Of a stretch of DNA of 64,000 nt, positions 19,517 through 30,371 are shown in pieces. Under the pieces are notes generated by a model that saw nothing but the letters and a program-made list of their open reading frames with translations, was not told where the DNA came from and searched no databases. Numbering within the stretch: the stretch's first letter is position 1; every line of letters begins with the position of its first letter. Location of the stretch: contig JAFLTA010000003.1 in the NCBI GenBank assembly GCA_022510685.1, forward strand, positions 44,765 through 108,764. The letters run 5' to 3'. The stretch comes from Lachnospiraceae bacterium. GTDB lineage: Bacteria > Bacillota > Clostridia > Lachnospirales > Lachnospiraceae. Position numbers and translations under genes: made by a program.

Positions 19517-20351
19517 CGATTCCACCATTGGCGGCATACAGGGAACTGATGCCGCCGGTGTCAGTTATTTTGACATCCTTAAACGGAAGGCGTTTCAAGA
19601 TTTCCTGCTTTGCAAACTCTGCCCGTTCTTTATTATTGCAGTGGGCAATCATTAGAATTTTCTCTTTGGAATTAATGGCATCTTCTTTGATGGCATCTGC
19701 CATTTTTATGATAGCTTTCGTCATACCTCGCGCCTGAGTCACTTTATCGATTTCGCCATTACCGTTGGAGGTCATGACAGGCTTGATATTCAGCGCACTG
19801 GCAATGGTCGCTGTCAATGTAGATAATCTGCCGTTTTTTCGCAGGGTTTCCAGAGACTCTAACACAAACTTCGTCCCCATCTCATGGATGAAGTTTTCAG
19901 TTTGTTCTATAATTTTTTCCCGAGAATAATTTGCTTCCGCATACTCCTGTATCTTTAATGCGATCAGAGTCTGTCCTGCGGAGGCAGACAGAGAATCAAA
20001 TACATGAATCCTCTTTTCGGGATGTTCTTCGCAGTACATATTGGCAGCCAGTACAGCACTGTTGTATGAGCCGCTCAAGTGACTGGAAAGGGTGACAACG
20101 TAGATGTCGTCTGCACGTTCAAAATGTTTTGAATATTCCTCCGGACCGGGACAGGAAGACTTGGCACATTCCGGATAGGCATCAATGCGCTGTAGAAAAT
20201 CTTTTTGGTCAAATGTGTCATCATCCACAATATCATAATCCCCGATGTGTATCGTAAGGGGGATGTGGGTAAAGTGAGAGTCCTGTTTCATCTCATCCGT
20301 AAAATCAGTGCAACTATCACAAAGAATTAAGTATGACATGATTCTCTCCAA
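19503..20351 (-). CDS. DegV family fatty-acid binding protein
   Basis: 'LILCDSCTDFTDEMK...SSCPGPEEYSKHFERADDIYVVTLSSHLSGSYNSA'. Confidence 0.95.
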   Translation of the reverse strand: MERIMSYLILCDSCTDFTDEMKQDSHFTHIPLTIHIGDYDIVDDDTFDQKDFLQRIDAYPECAKSSCPGPEEYSKHFERADDIYVVTLSSHLSGSYNSAVLAANMYCEEHPEKRIHVFDSLSASAGQTLIALKIQEYAEANYSREKIIEQTENFIHEMGTKFVLESLETLRKNGRLSTLTATIASALNIKPVMTSNGNGEIDKVTQARGMTKAIIKMADAIKEDAINSKEKILMIAHCNNKERAEFAKQEILKRLPFKDVKITDTGGISSLYAANGGIVICY

Positions 20352-20479
20352 TCTGCCGCAAAATAAAACGGCGGTTGTCCTCGTATGTATAACAAAGTGA
20401 CATGGTTTTTGATACTATGTATATTATCATTGGATATCTGTTATGTCAACATCTTTCCCCATTATAGGAGGATGCATTC

Positions 20480-20508
20480 TTGACAAAAATTGGACATCTT
20501 GTTACAAT
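20480..20508 (+). promoter_or_regulatory. Sigma-A type promoter upstream of ilvN
   Basis: TTGACA (20480-20485) - 17 nt - TACAAT (20503-20508), about 40 nt before the ATG. Confidence 0.75.
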
Positions 20509-20547
20509 CAAAGTTAGTGTATTTATGGAAGAATGAGGTAATTCATT

Positions 20548-21066
20548 ATGAAAAAGAGAATTCTATCCATTTTAGTGGATAACACATCCGGTGTGCTTAG
20601 CCGTATTGCCGGATTGTTTAGCCGTAGAGGTTATAATATTGACAGTCTGACTGTGGGTGAGACGCAGAATCCGGCGTTTTCCCGTATGACCGTTGTGGTA
20701 CGTGGAGACGATCAGGTGCTTGACCAGATTGAAAAGCAGGTGGCGAAGCTGGAGGATGTTCGTGCAGTCAAAGTATTAGAGCATGGCAACCGTGTGTGCC
20801 GTGAGTTGATTTTAGTGACGCTGTCAGTAGATGCGAAAGAGCGACCGGCTGTCGTTGCGATTGCAGATATTTTCCGTGCCAAGATAGTCGATGTAGGCGT
20901 GGATACGTTGATGATTGAGCTGACAGGTAACCAGAATAAACTGGACGCCTTCGTCAAGCTGTTGGACGGATATGAGATTAAGGAAATGGTCCGCACGGGA
21001 ATCACCGGCTTGAGCCGTGGTGCGCAGGATATGTTTGACGAATTAGACGAAGGGCTTGACAGCTAA
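20548..21066 (+). CDS. ilvN: Acetolactate synthase small subunit
   Basis: 'RILSILVDNTSGVLSRIAGLFSRRGYNIDSLTVGET', ACT domain. Confidence 0.95.
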   Translation: MKKRILSILVDNTSGVLSRIAGLFSRRGYNIDSLTVGETQNPAFSRMTVVVRGDDQVLDQIEKQVAKLEDVRAVKVLEHGNRVCRELILVTLSVDAKERPAVVAIADIFRAKIVDVGVDTLMIELTGNQNKLDAFVKLLDGYEIKEMVRTGITGLSRGAQDMFDELDEGLDS

Positions 21067-21181
21067 AACAATGTTTCATAGGTACTGTTATCCTATATGT
21101 GCGTAAATTGCCGAAGCTTGCATGAAAAAGTGTTGATGCATCAGTATCAGGGCGGTCATACAAGACCCGGCTTTGCAATAA

Positions 21182-22237
<1,056 letters not shown>

Positions 22238-22282
22238 TATGAAGTGCATGCTTAGGGGATGCAATACTAGTATAAAGAAAGG

Positions 22283-22411
22283 ATGGGATTTGTCATGGCA
22301 TTATTAGCAGGTATAGGTGGAATTGTTATCATTGGAGTTGTAGTAGTGATTGCTGTAACTGCGGCAATTGTCGCAGCGGTAAAGAATACATTGGGGGATG
22401 ACGAGCAATAA
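22283..22411 (+). CDS. 42-aa hydrophobic single-TM miniprotein (hypothetical)
   Basis: Translated by hand: MGFVMALLAGIGGIVIIGVVVVIAVTAAIVAAVKNTLGDDEQ*; AAAGAAAGG upstream, terminator hairpin downstream; below the track's length cutoff. Confidence 0.55.
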   Translation: MGFVMALLAGIGGIVIIGVVVVIAVTAAIVAAVKNTLGDDEQ

Positions 22412-22426
22412 AATCCCATGAATGAA

Positions 22427-22465
22427 GGAGGGCATCTGGAACGATCCGGATGCCCTTTGATTTCT
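22427..22465 (+). terminator. Terminator after miniprotein ORF
   Basis: AGGGCATCTGG-AACGAT-CCGGATGCCCT followed by TTGATTTCTTT. Confidence 0.75.
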
Positions 22466-22568
22466 TTATAGGAAACTTTTAATGTGTGTATGGCACACAA
22501 TGTTTCCTATAAAGTAAAAACACTTTGTTCTCTATATGGGAACATAATATATCAGCAGGGAGAAAAGT

Positions 22569-23390
22569 ATGAACCGATTAGTATTTGATTCGGATATGCC
22601 GAAAATATGTGTACCGATTGTGGGACAGACGGAAGCGGAAATTATAAAGGTTGCAAAGGAATTAAGAAAAAGTATAGCCGATTTGATAGAATGGCGTGCA
22701 GACTTTTTCCAGGGGATTTCTGATGTCGGGTTGGTAAAAGGTTTGCTGCGTAAGCTCCGGGAAGCATTAGGAGATAAACGGCTTTTATTTACATTGCGCA
22801 CGGCTTCTGAAGGTGGAGAAATTTCTCCTTCATTTGAGGAGTATGCCGAAATATTGCGACATGCAGTAAATACAGAATGTGTTGATTATGTGGATGTTGA
22901 AATGTTTTGGGGCTATCGAACGCAAGATGCTCCGTCCGCATTCTATGACAATTGTGCCATTAAATTGCCGGAAGATATCGCAAAGGAGCCCTGTCACATC
23001 TCTGTCCGTAATTTGGTACAGGAATTGAAAGGGAAGGCGGATGTCATTGGCTCCTATCACGATTTTGCAAAGACACCTCATGGGGAAGAAATTACAAAAC
23101 GATTGCTCGTGATGAAAAACATGGGGGCGTCTATAACCAAAATAGCAGTAATGCCACAGTCGAAAAAGGATGTCCTGCAACTGATGACAGCGACTTTACA
23201 CGCAAAAGAAGCCATGCCGGATACACCGGTGATATCTATGTCCATGGGAGCACTGGGGGCGGTGAGTCGAGTGGCGGGAGCTAATTTCGGTTCTGCTGTA
23301 ACGTTTGGGTGCTGCGGAGAAACAAGTGCGCCGGGGCAGATTCCCGTGGAGGAATTGTATGATATTATGGAAAAATTACGTATCGATTGA
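22569..23390 (+). CDS. aroD: Type I 3-dehydroquinate dehydratase
   Basis: 'PKICVPIVGQTEAEIIKVAKEL', 'DLIEWRADFF', 'VIGSYHDFAKTP', 'ITKIAVMPQS', 'MSMGALGAVSRVAGANFGSAVTFG'. Confidence 0.95.
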   Translation: MNRLVFDSDMPKICVPIVGQTEAEIIKVAKELRKSIADLIEWRADFFQGISDVGLVKGLLRKLREALGDKRLLFTLRTASEGGEISPSFEEYAEILRHAVNTECVDYVDVEMFWGYRTQDAPSAFYDNCAIKLPEDIAKEPCHISVRNLVQELKGKADVIGSYHDFAKTPHGEEITKRLLVMKNMGASITKIAVMPQSKKDVLQLMTATLHAKEAMPDTPVISMSMGALGAVSRVAGANFGSAVTFGCCGETSAPGQIPVEELYDIMEKLRID

Positions 23391-23405
23391 CAGGAGGGAA
23401 TAAAG

Positions 23406-23921
23406 TTGAAGAACTTAAAGGAGCATATTTTCTTGATTGGATTTATGGGAGTGGGCAAAACAACGACTTCCCGGGTGTTAAGCCGTATGCTTTCTGTAGA
23501 AGAAGTGGACACAGATGCCATGATCGTCAAACAGGAGGGGAAAGCGATTGCAGATATTTTTGCCCAGGAAGGTGAGGAGTACTTTCGCCAGACGGAGACA
23601 GGCATTTTAGACAAGCTGAAAAGTATGTCGCCGTGTATTGTTTCCTGTGGCGGCGGTATGGTCATGCGTGAAGAAAATGTCCGGAAAATGAAAGAACAGG
23701 GGAAGATATACCTGTTGACGGCAAAACCGGAGACTATTTACGAGCATGTGAAGGATAGTACCAACCGTCCCCTCTTGAATGGAAACATGAACATACCTTA
23801 TATTACAGAGCTTATTGAGGCTAGAAATCCCAAATATCACGCGGCAGCAGATGTGGTGATTGAAACTGACGGATGTTCACCAAAGCAGGTGGCGGATAAG
23901 TTGGTGAAATATCTGGCATAA
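23406..23921 (+). CDS. aroK: Shikimate kinase
   Basis: 'IFLIGFMGVGKTTTSRVLSRMLSVEEVDTDAMI', 'VSCGGGMVMREEN'; TTG start. Confidence 0.93.
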   Translation: MKNLKEHIFLIGFMGVGKTTTSRVLSRMLSVEEVDTDAMIVKQEGKAIADIFAQEGEEYFRQTETGILDKLKSMSPCIVSCGGGMVMREENVRKMKEQGKIYLLTAKPETIYEHVKDSTNRPLLNGNMNIPYITELIEARNPKYHAAADVVIETDGCSPKQVADKLVKYLA

Positions 23922-24026
23922 AATACTTGAAATATGCCAATAAATAGGATAAACTGTACAAGGATAATATTTGTTATCCTGAGGATTTTGCGTAAAACGC
24001 ATATACAATAAGGAGGATTTTATATC

Positions 24027-24581
24027 ATGGTATCAGCAGGTGATTTCAGAAATGGTTTGACCATTGAATTTGAGGGGAATGTATATCAGGTAATTGAGTT
24101 CCAGCATGTAAAGCCGGGTAAGGGTGCTGCATTTGTTCGTACAAAATTAAAAAATATCAAGAATGGCGGTGTAGTTGAGAAAACATTCCGTCCTACAGAG
24201 AAATGTCCACAGGCGCACATTGAGCGTTCAGATATGCAGTATTTATACAGTGATGATATGTTCCATTTCATGAATACAGAGACATATGACCAGATTGATA
24301 TGACGGCAGATCAGGTGGGAGATTCCTTGAAATTCGTGAAAGAGAATGAAATGGTAAAAATGCTTTCCCATGCCGGTGAAGTATTTGCGATTGAGCCTCC
24401 TCTTTTTGTAGAACTTGAGGTAACAGAGACCGAGCCGGGCTTTAAGGGAGATACAGCTACCGGTGCTAATAAGCCGGCTACTGTCGAGACAGGTGCACAG
24501 GTGAATGTCCCTCTTTTCGTGGAGACAGGTGATGTGATTCAAATTGATACCCGTACCGGTGAGTATTTGAAGCGTGTATAA
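24027..24581 (+). CDS. efp: Elongation factor P
   Basis: '[59 protein letters not shown]'. Confidence 0.98.
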   Translation: MVSAGDFRNGLTIEFEGNVYQVIEFQHVKPGKGAAFVRTKLKNIKNGGVVEKTFRPTEKCPQAHIERSDMQYLYSDDMFHFMNTETYDQIDMTADQVGDSLKFVKENEMVKMLSHAGEVFAIEPPLFVELEVTETEPGFKGDTATGANKPATVETGAQVNVPLFVETGDVIQIDTRTGEYLKRV

Positions 24582-24652
24582 TTGGTGCACCGACCGGAAT
24601 TGTGAAGGTAGTGTTTTTTTCTGATTTGTGCAATGAAATAGCAAACAAAGGA

Positions 24653-24690
24653 GCCCTTTCCGGCGGGATTGCCGGAGAGGGCTTTATTAC
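24653..24690 (+). terminator. Terminator downstream of efp
   Basis: GCCCTTTCCGGC...GCCGGAGAGGGC followed by TTTATT. Confidence 0.65.
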
Positions 24691-24703
24691 AGGTGAGTAA
24701 ACA

Positions 24704-25354
24704 TTGAGATATAAATTAGTTATTTTTGACATGGACGGAACTATACTCAATACATTGGATGATTTGGCGGACAGTCTGAATGCAGTTCTTGAGAAACACG
24801 GATACCCGATGCATTCTCTAGGGAATGTGCGTGATTTCGTGGGAAATGGTATCCGTAAATTGATTGAAAGAGCAGTGCCGGATGGTCTTTCTGAAACTGA
24901 AATTAACAAAGTGCATGAAGATTTTCTGGCATATTATCAATTGCATTGTGCACATAAGACCAAACCTTATGATGGTATATTGGAGTTAATCCGCACACTG
25001 AGGAGTAAAGGCGTCCGGACGGCAGTGGTGTCCAATAAAGCGGACAGTGCAGTGCAGGAATTGTGTAGACAATATTTTGATGGATTATTTGATATTGCCA
25101 TAGGAGAGCGTGAAGGGATGAAACGGAAACCGGCGCCGGATTCTGTAAAATATGTACTAAAAGAGATGCAAATTGCCGGAGAAGATGCTGTCTATATCGG
25201 AGATTCGGAAGTGGATGTGCAGACGGCAAAGAATGCAGGGCTGGACAGTATTATTGTGCTATGGGGATTTCGGGATAAAGAATTGTTGGAACGCCATGGG
25301 GCAGATGTGTTTGTTAACACACCTTCAGATATAAAAAGTCATATATACGGTTGA
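24704..25354 (+). CDS. HAD-superfamily hydrolase (phosphoglycolate phosphatase-like)
   Basis: 'LVIFDMDGTILNTLDDLADSLNAVLEKHG', 'VYIGDSEVDVQTAKNAGLDSIIVLWGFRD'. Confidence 0.92.
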   Translation: MRYKLVIFDMDGTILNTLDDLADSLNAVLEKHGYPMHSLGNVRDFVGNGIRKLIERAVPDGLSETEINKVHEDFLAYYQLHCAHKTKPYDGILELIRTLRSKGVRTAVVSNKADSAVQELCRQYFDGLFDIAIGEREGMKRKPAPDSVKYVLKEMQIAGEDAVYIGDSEVDVQTAKNAGLDSIIVLWGFRDKELLERHGADVFVNTPSDIKSHIYG

Positions 25355-25512
25355 AGGTCAACTCTTTTTTATCGAATAGGAAATTCTTTTGGTTTTATGA
25401 TTACAAGAATGTTCATGGTATTTTCTTTGGTGTGCCAGTTTCAATGTGGTATTTCCTCTTTTTATATGAATTGTTGAGTGAATGCGTCCGATATGCTCAA
25501 GGTAAATGACAC

Positions 25513-25541
25513 TTGAAGTATCGGGAAACCTTTTGTATAAT
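25513..25541 (+). promoter_or_regulatory. Sigma-A type promoter upstream of Rpn gene
   Basis: TTGAAG - 17 nt - TATAAT. Confidence 0.65.
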
Positions 25542-25546
25542 TAGAG

Positions 25547-26362
25547 GTGATTAAATTGGCAAAAGAAAAACAGAACAGGGAAGAAAAAAGACAGTATATT
25601 TTAGATCGTATTCAAAACATGTGCTATTTCGACGATGATTTTATGACGAAATGTTTTGAGGGATATAAAGAGGGCGTTGAATTAGTTTTACGAATTGTTA
25701 TGAACGATGAAAATCTGGTTGTCGAAAAGTCACATACACAGGTTGTAGTAAAAAATCTACAGGGACGTTCCATCCGTATGGATGTAACAGCAGTAGATGG
25801 TGGCTCCAGGCAATATGACGTGGAAACACAACGTACTGATTCTGGTGCAAAACCAAAGCGCGCAAGGTATAATAGTAGCATTATGGATGCCAATGCCATC
25901 CTCCCCGGGGATGATACAGAATATCTTCCGGAAACTTATGTGATTTTTATTACAGAAAATGATGTTTTGGGCAAAAATTTACCGATTTATCATATAGACA
26001 GACGAATTGAAGAAACGGGAGAGCTTTTTGGCGATGAAGCACATATTATATATGTGAATGGTCAGATTAAGGATGATACGCCACTTGGGAAGCTCATGTA
26101 TGATTTGGGTTGCACGAATCCAGATGATATGAATTATAAGGAGCTGGCAGAACGGGCTAGATATTTCAAGATAGATAAGGAGGGAAAAAGGGCTATGAGT
26201 AAAATTGTTGAAGACATTGTAGAAAAAGAAATGAGAGAAGAACGTATTGAATTTGCGAAAAATCTCTTGAACAATGGCAAATTGACCTTGGAAGAAATTG
26301 CAGAATGTTCAGGGCTGACCTTGGAGGAAGTGAAAGCAGTTAAGGTATTGCAGCCGGCGTAA
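25547..26362 (+). CDS. Rpn-type PD-(D/E)XK nuclease / putative transposase family protein
   Basis: 'DDDFMTKCFEGYKEGVELVLRIVM', 'VDGGSRQYDVETQR', C-terminal 'EERIEFAKNLLNNGKLTLEEIAECSGLTLEEVKAV'. Confidence 0.82.
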   Translation: MIKLAKEKQNREEKRQYILDRIQNMCYFDDDFMTKCFEGYKEGVELVLRIVMNDENLVVEKSHTQVVVKNLQGRSIRMDVTAVDGGSRQYDVETQRTDSGAKPKRARYNSSIMDANAILPGDDTEYLPETYVIFITENDVLGKNLPIYHIDRRIEETGELFGDEAHIIYVNGQIKDDTPLGKLMYDLGCTNPDDMNYKELAERARYFKIDKEGKRAMSKIVEDIVEKEMREERIEFAKNLLNNGKLTLEEIAECSGLTLEEVKAVKVLQPA

Positions 26363-26569
26363 GTATAAAAGAAATAGTATATAATAATCAGCAAAGACAG
26401 GGATTTTAAGTTGATATTTGCCTGTCTTTTGTTGTAATAAGAATCGTTACAGTATCGTTTTGACAGTATGGAAGAACTGGAAAAGGAGGTTGTGGCTATC
26501 ATGTTGGCAATGTATGATGAAAAAGACATCCTGCTTGATTATATAGGGTAAGAAAAGGAGAGGTTGGGC

Positions 26570-27826
26570 GTGAAGAAGGCATTGTTAGTGACGCGGGTAA
26601 GTGGATTTGTACCCCAGCACGAGATGAATAATGTGAAGATTCTACAGGAAATGGGATATGAAGTGCACTATGCTACGGACTTAGATACCGTGGTGTATGG
26701 AACAGATAATAGCCGGCTGGAAGGGACAGGAATCATTACCCATCAGATTGACTTCTGCCGCTCTCCCTTTTCGCCGGGGGTAAGAAAATCTTATCAGCAG
26801 TTAAAAGAGCTTATGCTCAAGGAAAAATTCGATCTGATTCATTGCCATATGCCCATGAGTGCTGTAGTAGGACGTCTGGCGGCACAGAGTGTTTACCGAA
26901 AGACAGGGCGAAAAGTTCCTGTACTTTATACAGCACATGGACTGCATTTTTACACAGGAGCACCCCTTAGCAACTGGCTTTACTATCCTGCGGAGCGATT
27001 TCTGGCAAGGTATACAGACAGATTGATTCTCATAAATCAGGAGGACTATCAGCGAGGAAAGAAATTTCCCATTCGGGGAAAAGTGGAATATGTGCCGGGT
27101 ATCGGTGCCAGGATTCCGGCGGAAATGGAGGGAAAAGCTGACAATTCGGATAGACAGGATGGGGTCGGACAAGATAGAGAAAGGACAGAGCCCTTTATGT
27201 TTCGGAAACAATATCATATTCCGGAGAGTACGGGGATTTTACTCAGTGTGGGAGAACTCTCCGCAAATAAAAATAATCGACTTATGGTAGAGGCAATGGC
27301 AGAATTGAGAGATTTGGATATAGTTTACGTAATATGTGGATTAGGACAGGAAGAGGAGTACCTGAGACAGCGTGTTCAAGAATTGGAGCTGGAAGAAAAG
27401 GTGATTTTTGCGGGATATGTAAATCAAGTTTCGCAATGTATGGAACAGGCAGACTGTTTTATACTTCCGTCCTTTCGGGAAGGATTGCCGGCTGCGGTCA
27501 TGGAAGCGATGGTGGCGGGCTTACCGGTAATTGCATCGCGAATTCGCGGGGTAACAGATTTGATAGAGCATGGTAAGGGGGGATACCTGGTTCAGGGATT
27601 TGATGCCACGGATTATGCGGTGAAGGTACGGAGGATGTTTACAGAAAAAGAGGGGGAAACTGCGGTGCCACGGGATAAACGCAGGCAGCAGATGGGAGAA
27701 TGGAATCAGGAGAGAATCAAGGAGTTTTCGTTAGAAGTGGTAGAGGAGCAGATGCGAGAAATATATGCCGGTGTAGATGGAGACTTTGAAGTGATTAGAT
27801 GGAAGAACAAATGCAGAAAATATTAA
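26570..27826 (+). CDS. Glycosyltransferase family 4
   Basis: 'KALLVTRVSGFVPQHEMNNVKILQEMGYEVHYATDL', 'LLSVGELSANKNNRLMVEAM', 'FILPSFREGLPAAVMEAMVAGLPVIASRIRGVTDLI'. Confidence 0.9.
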   Translation: MKKALLVTRVSGFVPQHEMNNVKILQEMGYEVHYATDLDTVVYGTDNSRLEGTGIITHQIDFCRSPFSPGVRKSYQQLKELMLKEKFDLIHCHMPMSAVVGRLAAQSVYRKTGRKVPVLYTAHGLHFYTGAPLSNWLYYPAERFLARYTDRLILINQEDYQRGKKFPIRGKVEYVPGIGARIPAEMEGKADNSDRQDGVGQDRERTEPFMFRKQYHIPESTGILLSVGELSANKNNRLMVEAMAELRDLDIVYVICGLGQEEEYLRQRVQELELEEKVIFAGYVNQVSQCMEQADCFILPSFREGLPAAVMEAMVAGLPVIASRIRGVTDLIEHGKGGYLVQGFDATDYAVKVRRMFTEKEGETAVPRDKRRQQMGEWNQERIKEFSLEVVEEQMREIYAGVDGDFEVIRWKNKCRKY

Positions 27827-27900
27827 CGATTTCCATTGCAGCTTATAATGTGGAATCGTTTATTTGGCAGCATCAGGAGAGCCAGATAAAATATATTTAA
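27799..27900 (+). pseudogene. Truncated GT2 glycosyltransferase start (stub)
   Basis: Hand translation MEEQMQKILTISIAAYNVESFIWQHQESQIKYI*; GT2 N-terminus then loss of homology and stop. Confidence 0.7.
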
Positions 27901-27948
27901 CTCAAACTTCGCACATAGCTAAAATATAGCTATGTGCGAAGTTTGAGT
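27900..27948. terminator. Long perfect inverted repeat between convergent genes (bidirectional terminator candidate)
   Basis: ACTCAAACTTCGCACATAGCT / AGCTATGTGCGAAGTTTGAGT, 21 bp perfect with short A/T loop. Confidence 0.75.
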
Positions 27949-30138
27949 CTAATATGATAACATTTTCTCATTGTAGAAGCGTGATGTTTTGGAAAGTTCC
28001 TCATTGATCATGTCATACCCATATATTTCTGCCAACGTATCTGAAGATGAGAATAAATTGGTTCCCAAACCTAATCTATCGCCGGAGAGTTCACAGTTCA
28101 TGGCGGCTAAAATGGTTGGAAAAAGATCAAACGAATCAAACTCTCTGTTTTTGTTATTGGTGGTGCTTATCGCTGAGTTAATAAAGCAGTTGTACACTTT
28201 CCTTGGTTTTGAGTTATCATAGTGTGATGTGATATAATCGTTGTCCATGGTAGGGTGATCACCAGTAATAACGATTGTGGTGTTCGCGTAGAAATCCTGT
28301 GACTGTATCCATTTTACGAAAGAGGCAACCTGCCTGCTAGCGCAGGAAAGAACATTTTCGTATTGGCTCTCATGTTCATTTTTGCATAGGTCGCAGAGAT
28401 AACCACCAATATGATGGGAATCCACTGTCAACATAGTGAAGTTAAACGGTTTTGTATTTTGTGATAGTTTTGTGATCTCCTCCTTGGCATAGGAATAGAG
28501 CTTTGTGTCCTCATAACCCCACCAAACGGAATAATTGTCAGGAAGATCCGGTCTTTTTCTGGCAGTAAAAAGGTCGTATACTGTATAATCACCATGCTGG
28601 GTGAAGTAGTTGCGTCTGCCGCCAAAGGATAAATCGGAGCCAACCATGATTTCCTGGTTATACCCGTTATCTTGCAGGATTTCTCCAAGGCTTGTTGCGC
28701 CTGGTAAAAAGGATGAATATTCCCCGTAGGAATTACCATCTATGGGGATGAGCAATGGTAAACCTGTGGTGGTTGCCACAATACCCGCAATCGTCCAACC
28801 ACTTCCTGTAGTTGAGGTGGCGCCGCCCACCAAATCACTCTCAGAAAAGTTGATGTTATCTTTTGCCAACTGGGTCAGTTCCGGAATTAAATCTACCGGC
28901 ATACATCCGCCTTCTTCTTTGGAGATGAATGTAGATTCCATGGATTCCAAATAAATAAATATTAAGTTTCTCTTGGTTTCAGGAAATGTAATGGTTATAT
29001 CTGTCGGTGATACGTAGTTTTCTTCTATGAAAGTAGAGGAGGCAGACAGATTTGCAATATATTTCGGCAAGCCCAGGTCCCGAGATACATCAACAATACT
29101 GACAATCAGGACAGCTAGTGAGAGTACTATTGCCATAGAGTTTGTAAAGTGGCGGTTGCGAATGGACTTATGCAATCTAAGTACAATTATTATCCCCGCT
29201 AAAATACATGACGAGATGACAAGCAATTTCCATTCGGAAACAAAGTACTGTATGATCATATCATTTCCTGTTCCAGTTTTTGGAACTTTCAAATGGAAAA
29301 TAATTTCTTCCACAGAAAGACCGTTAAAATTTTTTAGAAAATATTGTCCTACTGAATATAATATGACGCCTGTCGCAAAAAGCAAAACTGATAAAAAGTA
29401 TAATAGTTTTCTTGGAATGGAAAGTTTTTCACGAAGCATAAAACTTTTATTCAAGAACGGGATTTTTTTCAATTTCTTTTCAAAATAATCACCAAAACGT
29501 ATCAAGGGTTTGCGCAAAAAGAAAAGACATACTACAAATAAAACAGCGCATATTATGGAAAATAAAATGCATCGCAATAAAACAGCATGACGATACTGCA
29601 CGCTTTCTTCCGGGATAGATGTTGTGAAATCCTTGGAGAAGACGATATAGGGATCAACGGTTATGTCAGATAACATTATATAGCCATTTTGTACTTTGAT
29701 ACCCGTAATACCGTTCGTAGAATCGATGATATCTATAAAGTCCTGTCCCTGGTATGTTTTGATTTCTTTTCCATCTATTACAATGGAGAGCGATTGCAAA
29801 GCAAGGTCAATGTTTTCTGAAGAAGAAATAGGGTCAATGCGGTAACTGACCGTATTTTTTCGTATGGCATCATTTAAAAGGAAATCTGCCTGTCTCTCCC
29901 CTACAACCGTAGCATTTACACATTGCTGTGCAACAAAGGAGTTACCAGTATCATAAAATAATTGTGGTGAATCAGGAACGCTATCTTTATATGTCAGGCG
30001 TATATTATACTTGTCATTTTCAAACATGGAAGAAATGGGTAAGCTACTTACTGATGCTATACCAAATATAATCAAAGATATAAGGAGTATTTCAATCACT
30101 TTCTTGTGATTTTGTTTCAGCTGGGTTACAATTTTCAT
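27949..30138 (-). CDS. LTA synthase family (sulfatase-fold) membrane protein
   Basis: Multiple TMs; 'NLIFIYLESMESTFISKEEGG', 'ATSTTGSGWTIAGIVATTTGLPLLIP', 'MLTVDSHHIGGYLC', 'IVITGDHPTMDND'. Confidence 0.85.
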   Translation of the reverse strand: MKIVTQLKQNHKKVIEILLISLIIFGIASVSSLPISSMFENDKYNIRLTYKDSVPDSPQLFYDTGNSFVAQQCVNATVVGERQADFLLNDAIRKNTVSYRIDPISSSENIDLALQSLSIVIDGKEIKTYQGQDFIDIIDSTNGITGIKVQNGYIMLSDITVDPYIVFSKDFTTSIPEESVQYRHAVLLRCILFSIICAVLFVVCLFFLRKPLIRFGDYFEKKLKKIPFLNKSFMLREKLSIPRKLLYFLSVLLFATGVILYSVGQYFLKNFNGLSVEEIIFHLKVPKTGTGNDMIIQYFVSEWKLLVISSCILAGIIIVLRLHKSIRNRHFTNSMAIVLSLAVLIVSIVDVSRDLGLPKYIANLSASSTFIEENYVSPTDITITFPETKRNLIFIYLESMESTFISKEEGGCMPVDLIPELTQLAKDNINFSESDLVGGATSTTGSGWTIAGIVATTTGLPLLIPIDGNSYGEYSSFLPGATSLGEILQDNGYNQEIMVGSDLSFGGRRNYFTQHGDYTVYDLFTARKRPDLPDNYSVWWGYEDTKLYSYAKEEITKLSQNTKPFNFTMLTVDSHHIGGYLCDLCKNEHESQYENVLSCASRQVASFVKWIQSQDFYANTTIVITGDHPTMDNDYITSHYDNSKPRKVYNCFINSAISTTNNKNREFDSFDLFPTILAAMNCELSGDRLGLGTNLFSSSDTLAEIYGYDMINEELSKTSRFYNEKMLSY

Positions 30139-30261
30139 TATCTTGCATTCCTTTCTTGTTTTAAGCGCCTTAGCGCGAATAATAATATATCAGATAACAG
30201 GGGAAATTGCAAATGTCATGATACCAGAATCAATGTGGAATTTTTTATTCTTAAAAAAGTA

Positions 30262-30290
30262 TTGTAACCCCTTGATGACTTTTGTATAAT
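30262..30290 (+). promoter_or_regulatory. Sigma-A type promoter
   Basis: TTGTAA - 17 nt - TATAAT, divergent from the LtaS-like gene and upstream of the GT operon. Confidence 0.6.
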
Positions 30291-30371
30291 GTTTTCAGTG
30301 AATCGCTTGATTTTTGGCGTTTTAAGTAAAAGATGTGTTTGAAGAAATATGGGGCAGTTTGATTCGTGAGA

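Noticed and set aside
22267-22500. 77-aa minus-strand ORF opposite the miniprotein
   Set aside because: Thr/Ile/Pro-rich; likely an antisense shadow of the Gly/Val-rich TM ORF, which has the better RBS and terminator context.
23078-23665. 195-aa minus-strand ORF spanning aroD/aroK
   Set aside because: Overlaps two strong + strand genes and lacks motifs.
26801-27217. Minus-strand 138-aa ORF inside GT4
   Set aside because: Shadow ORF with no family match recognised.
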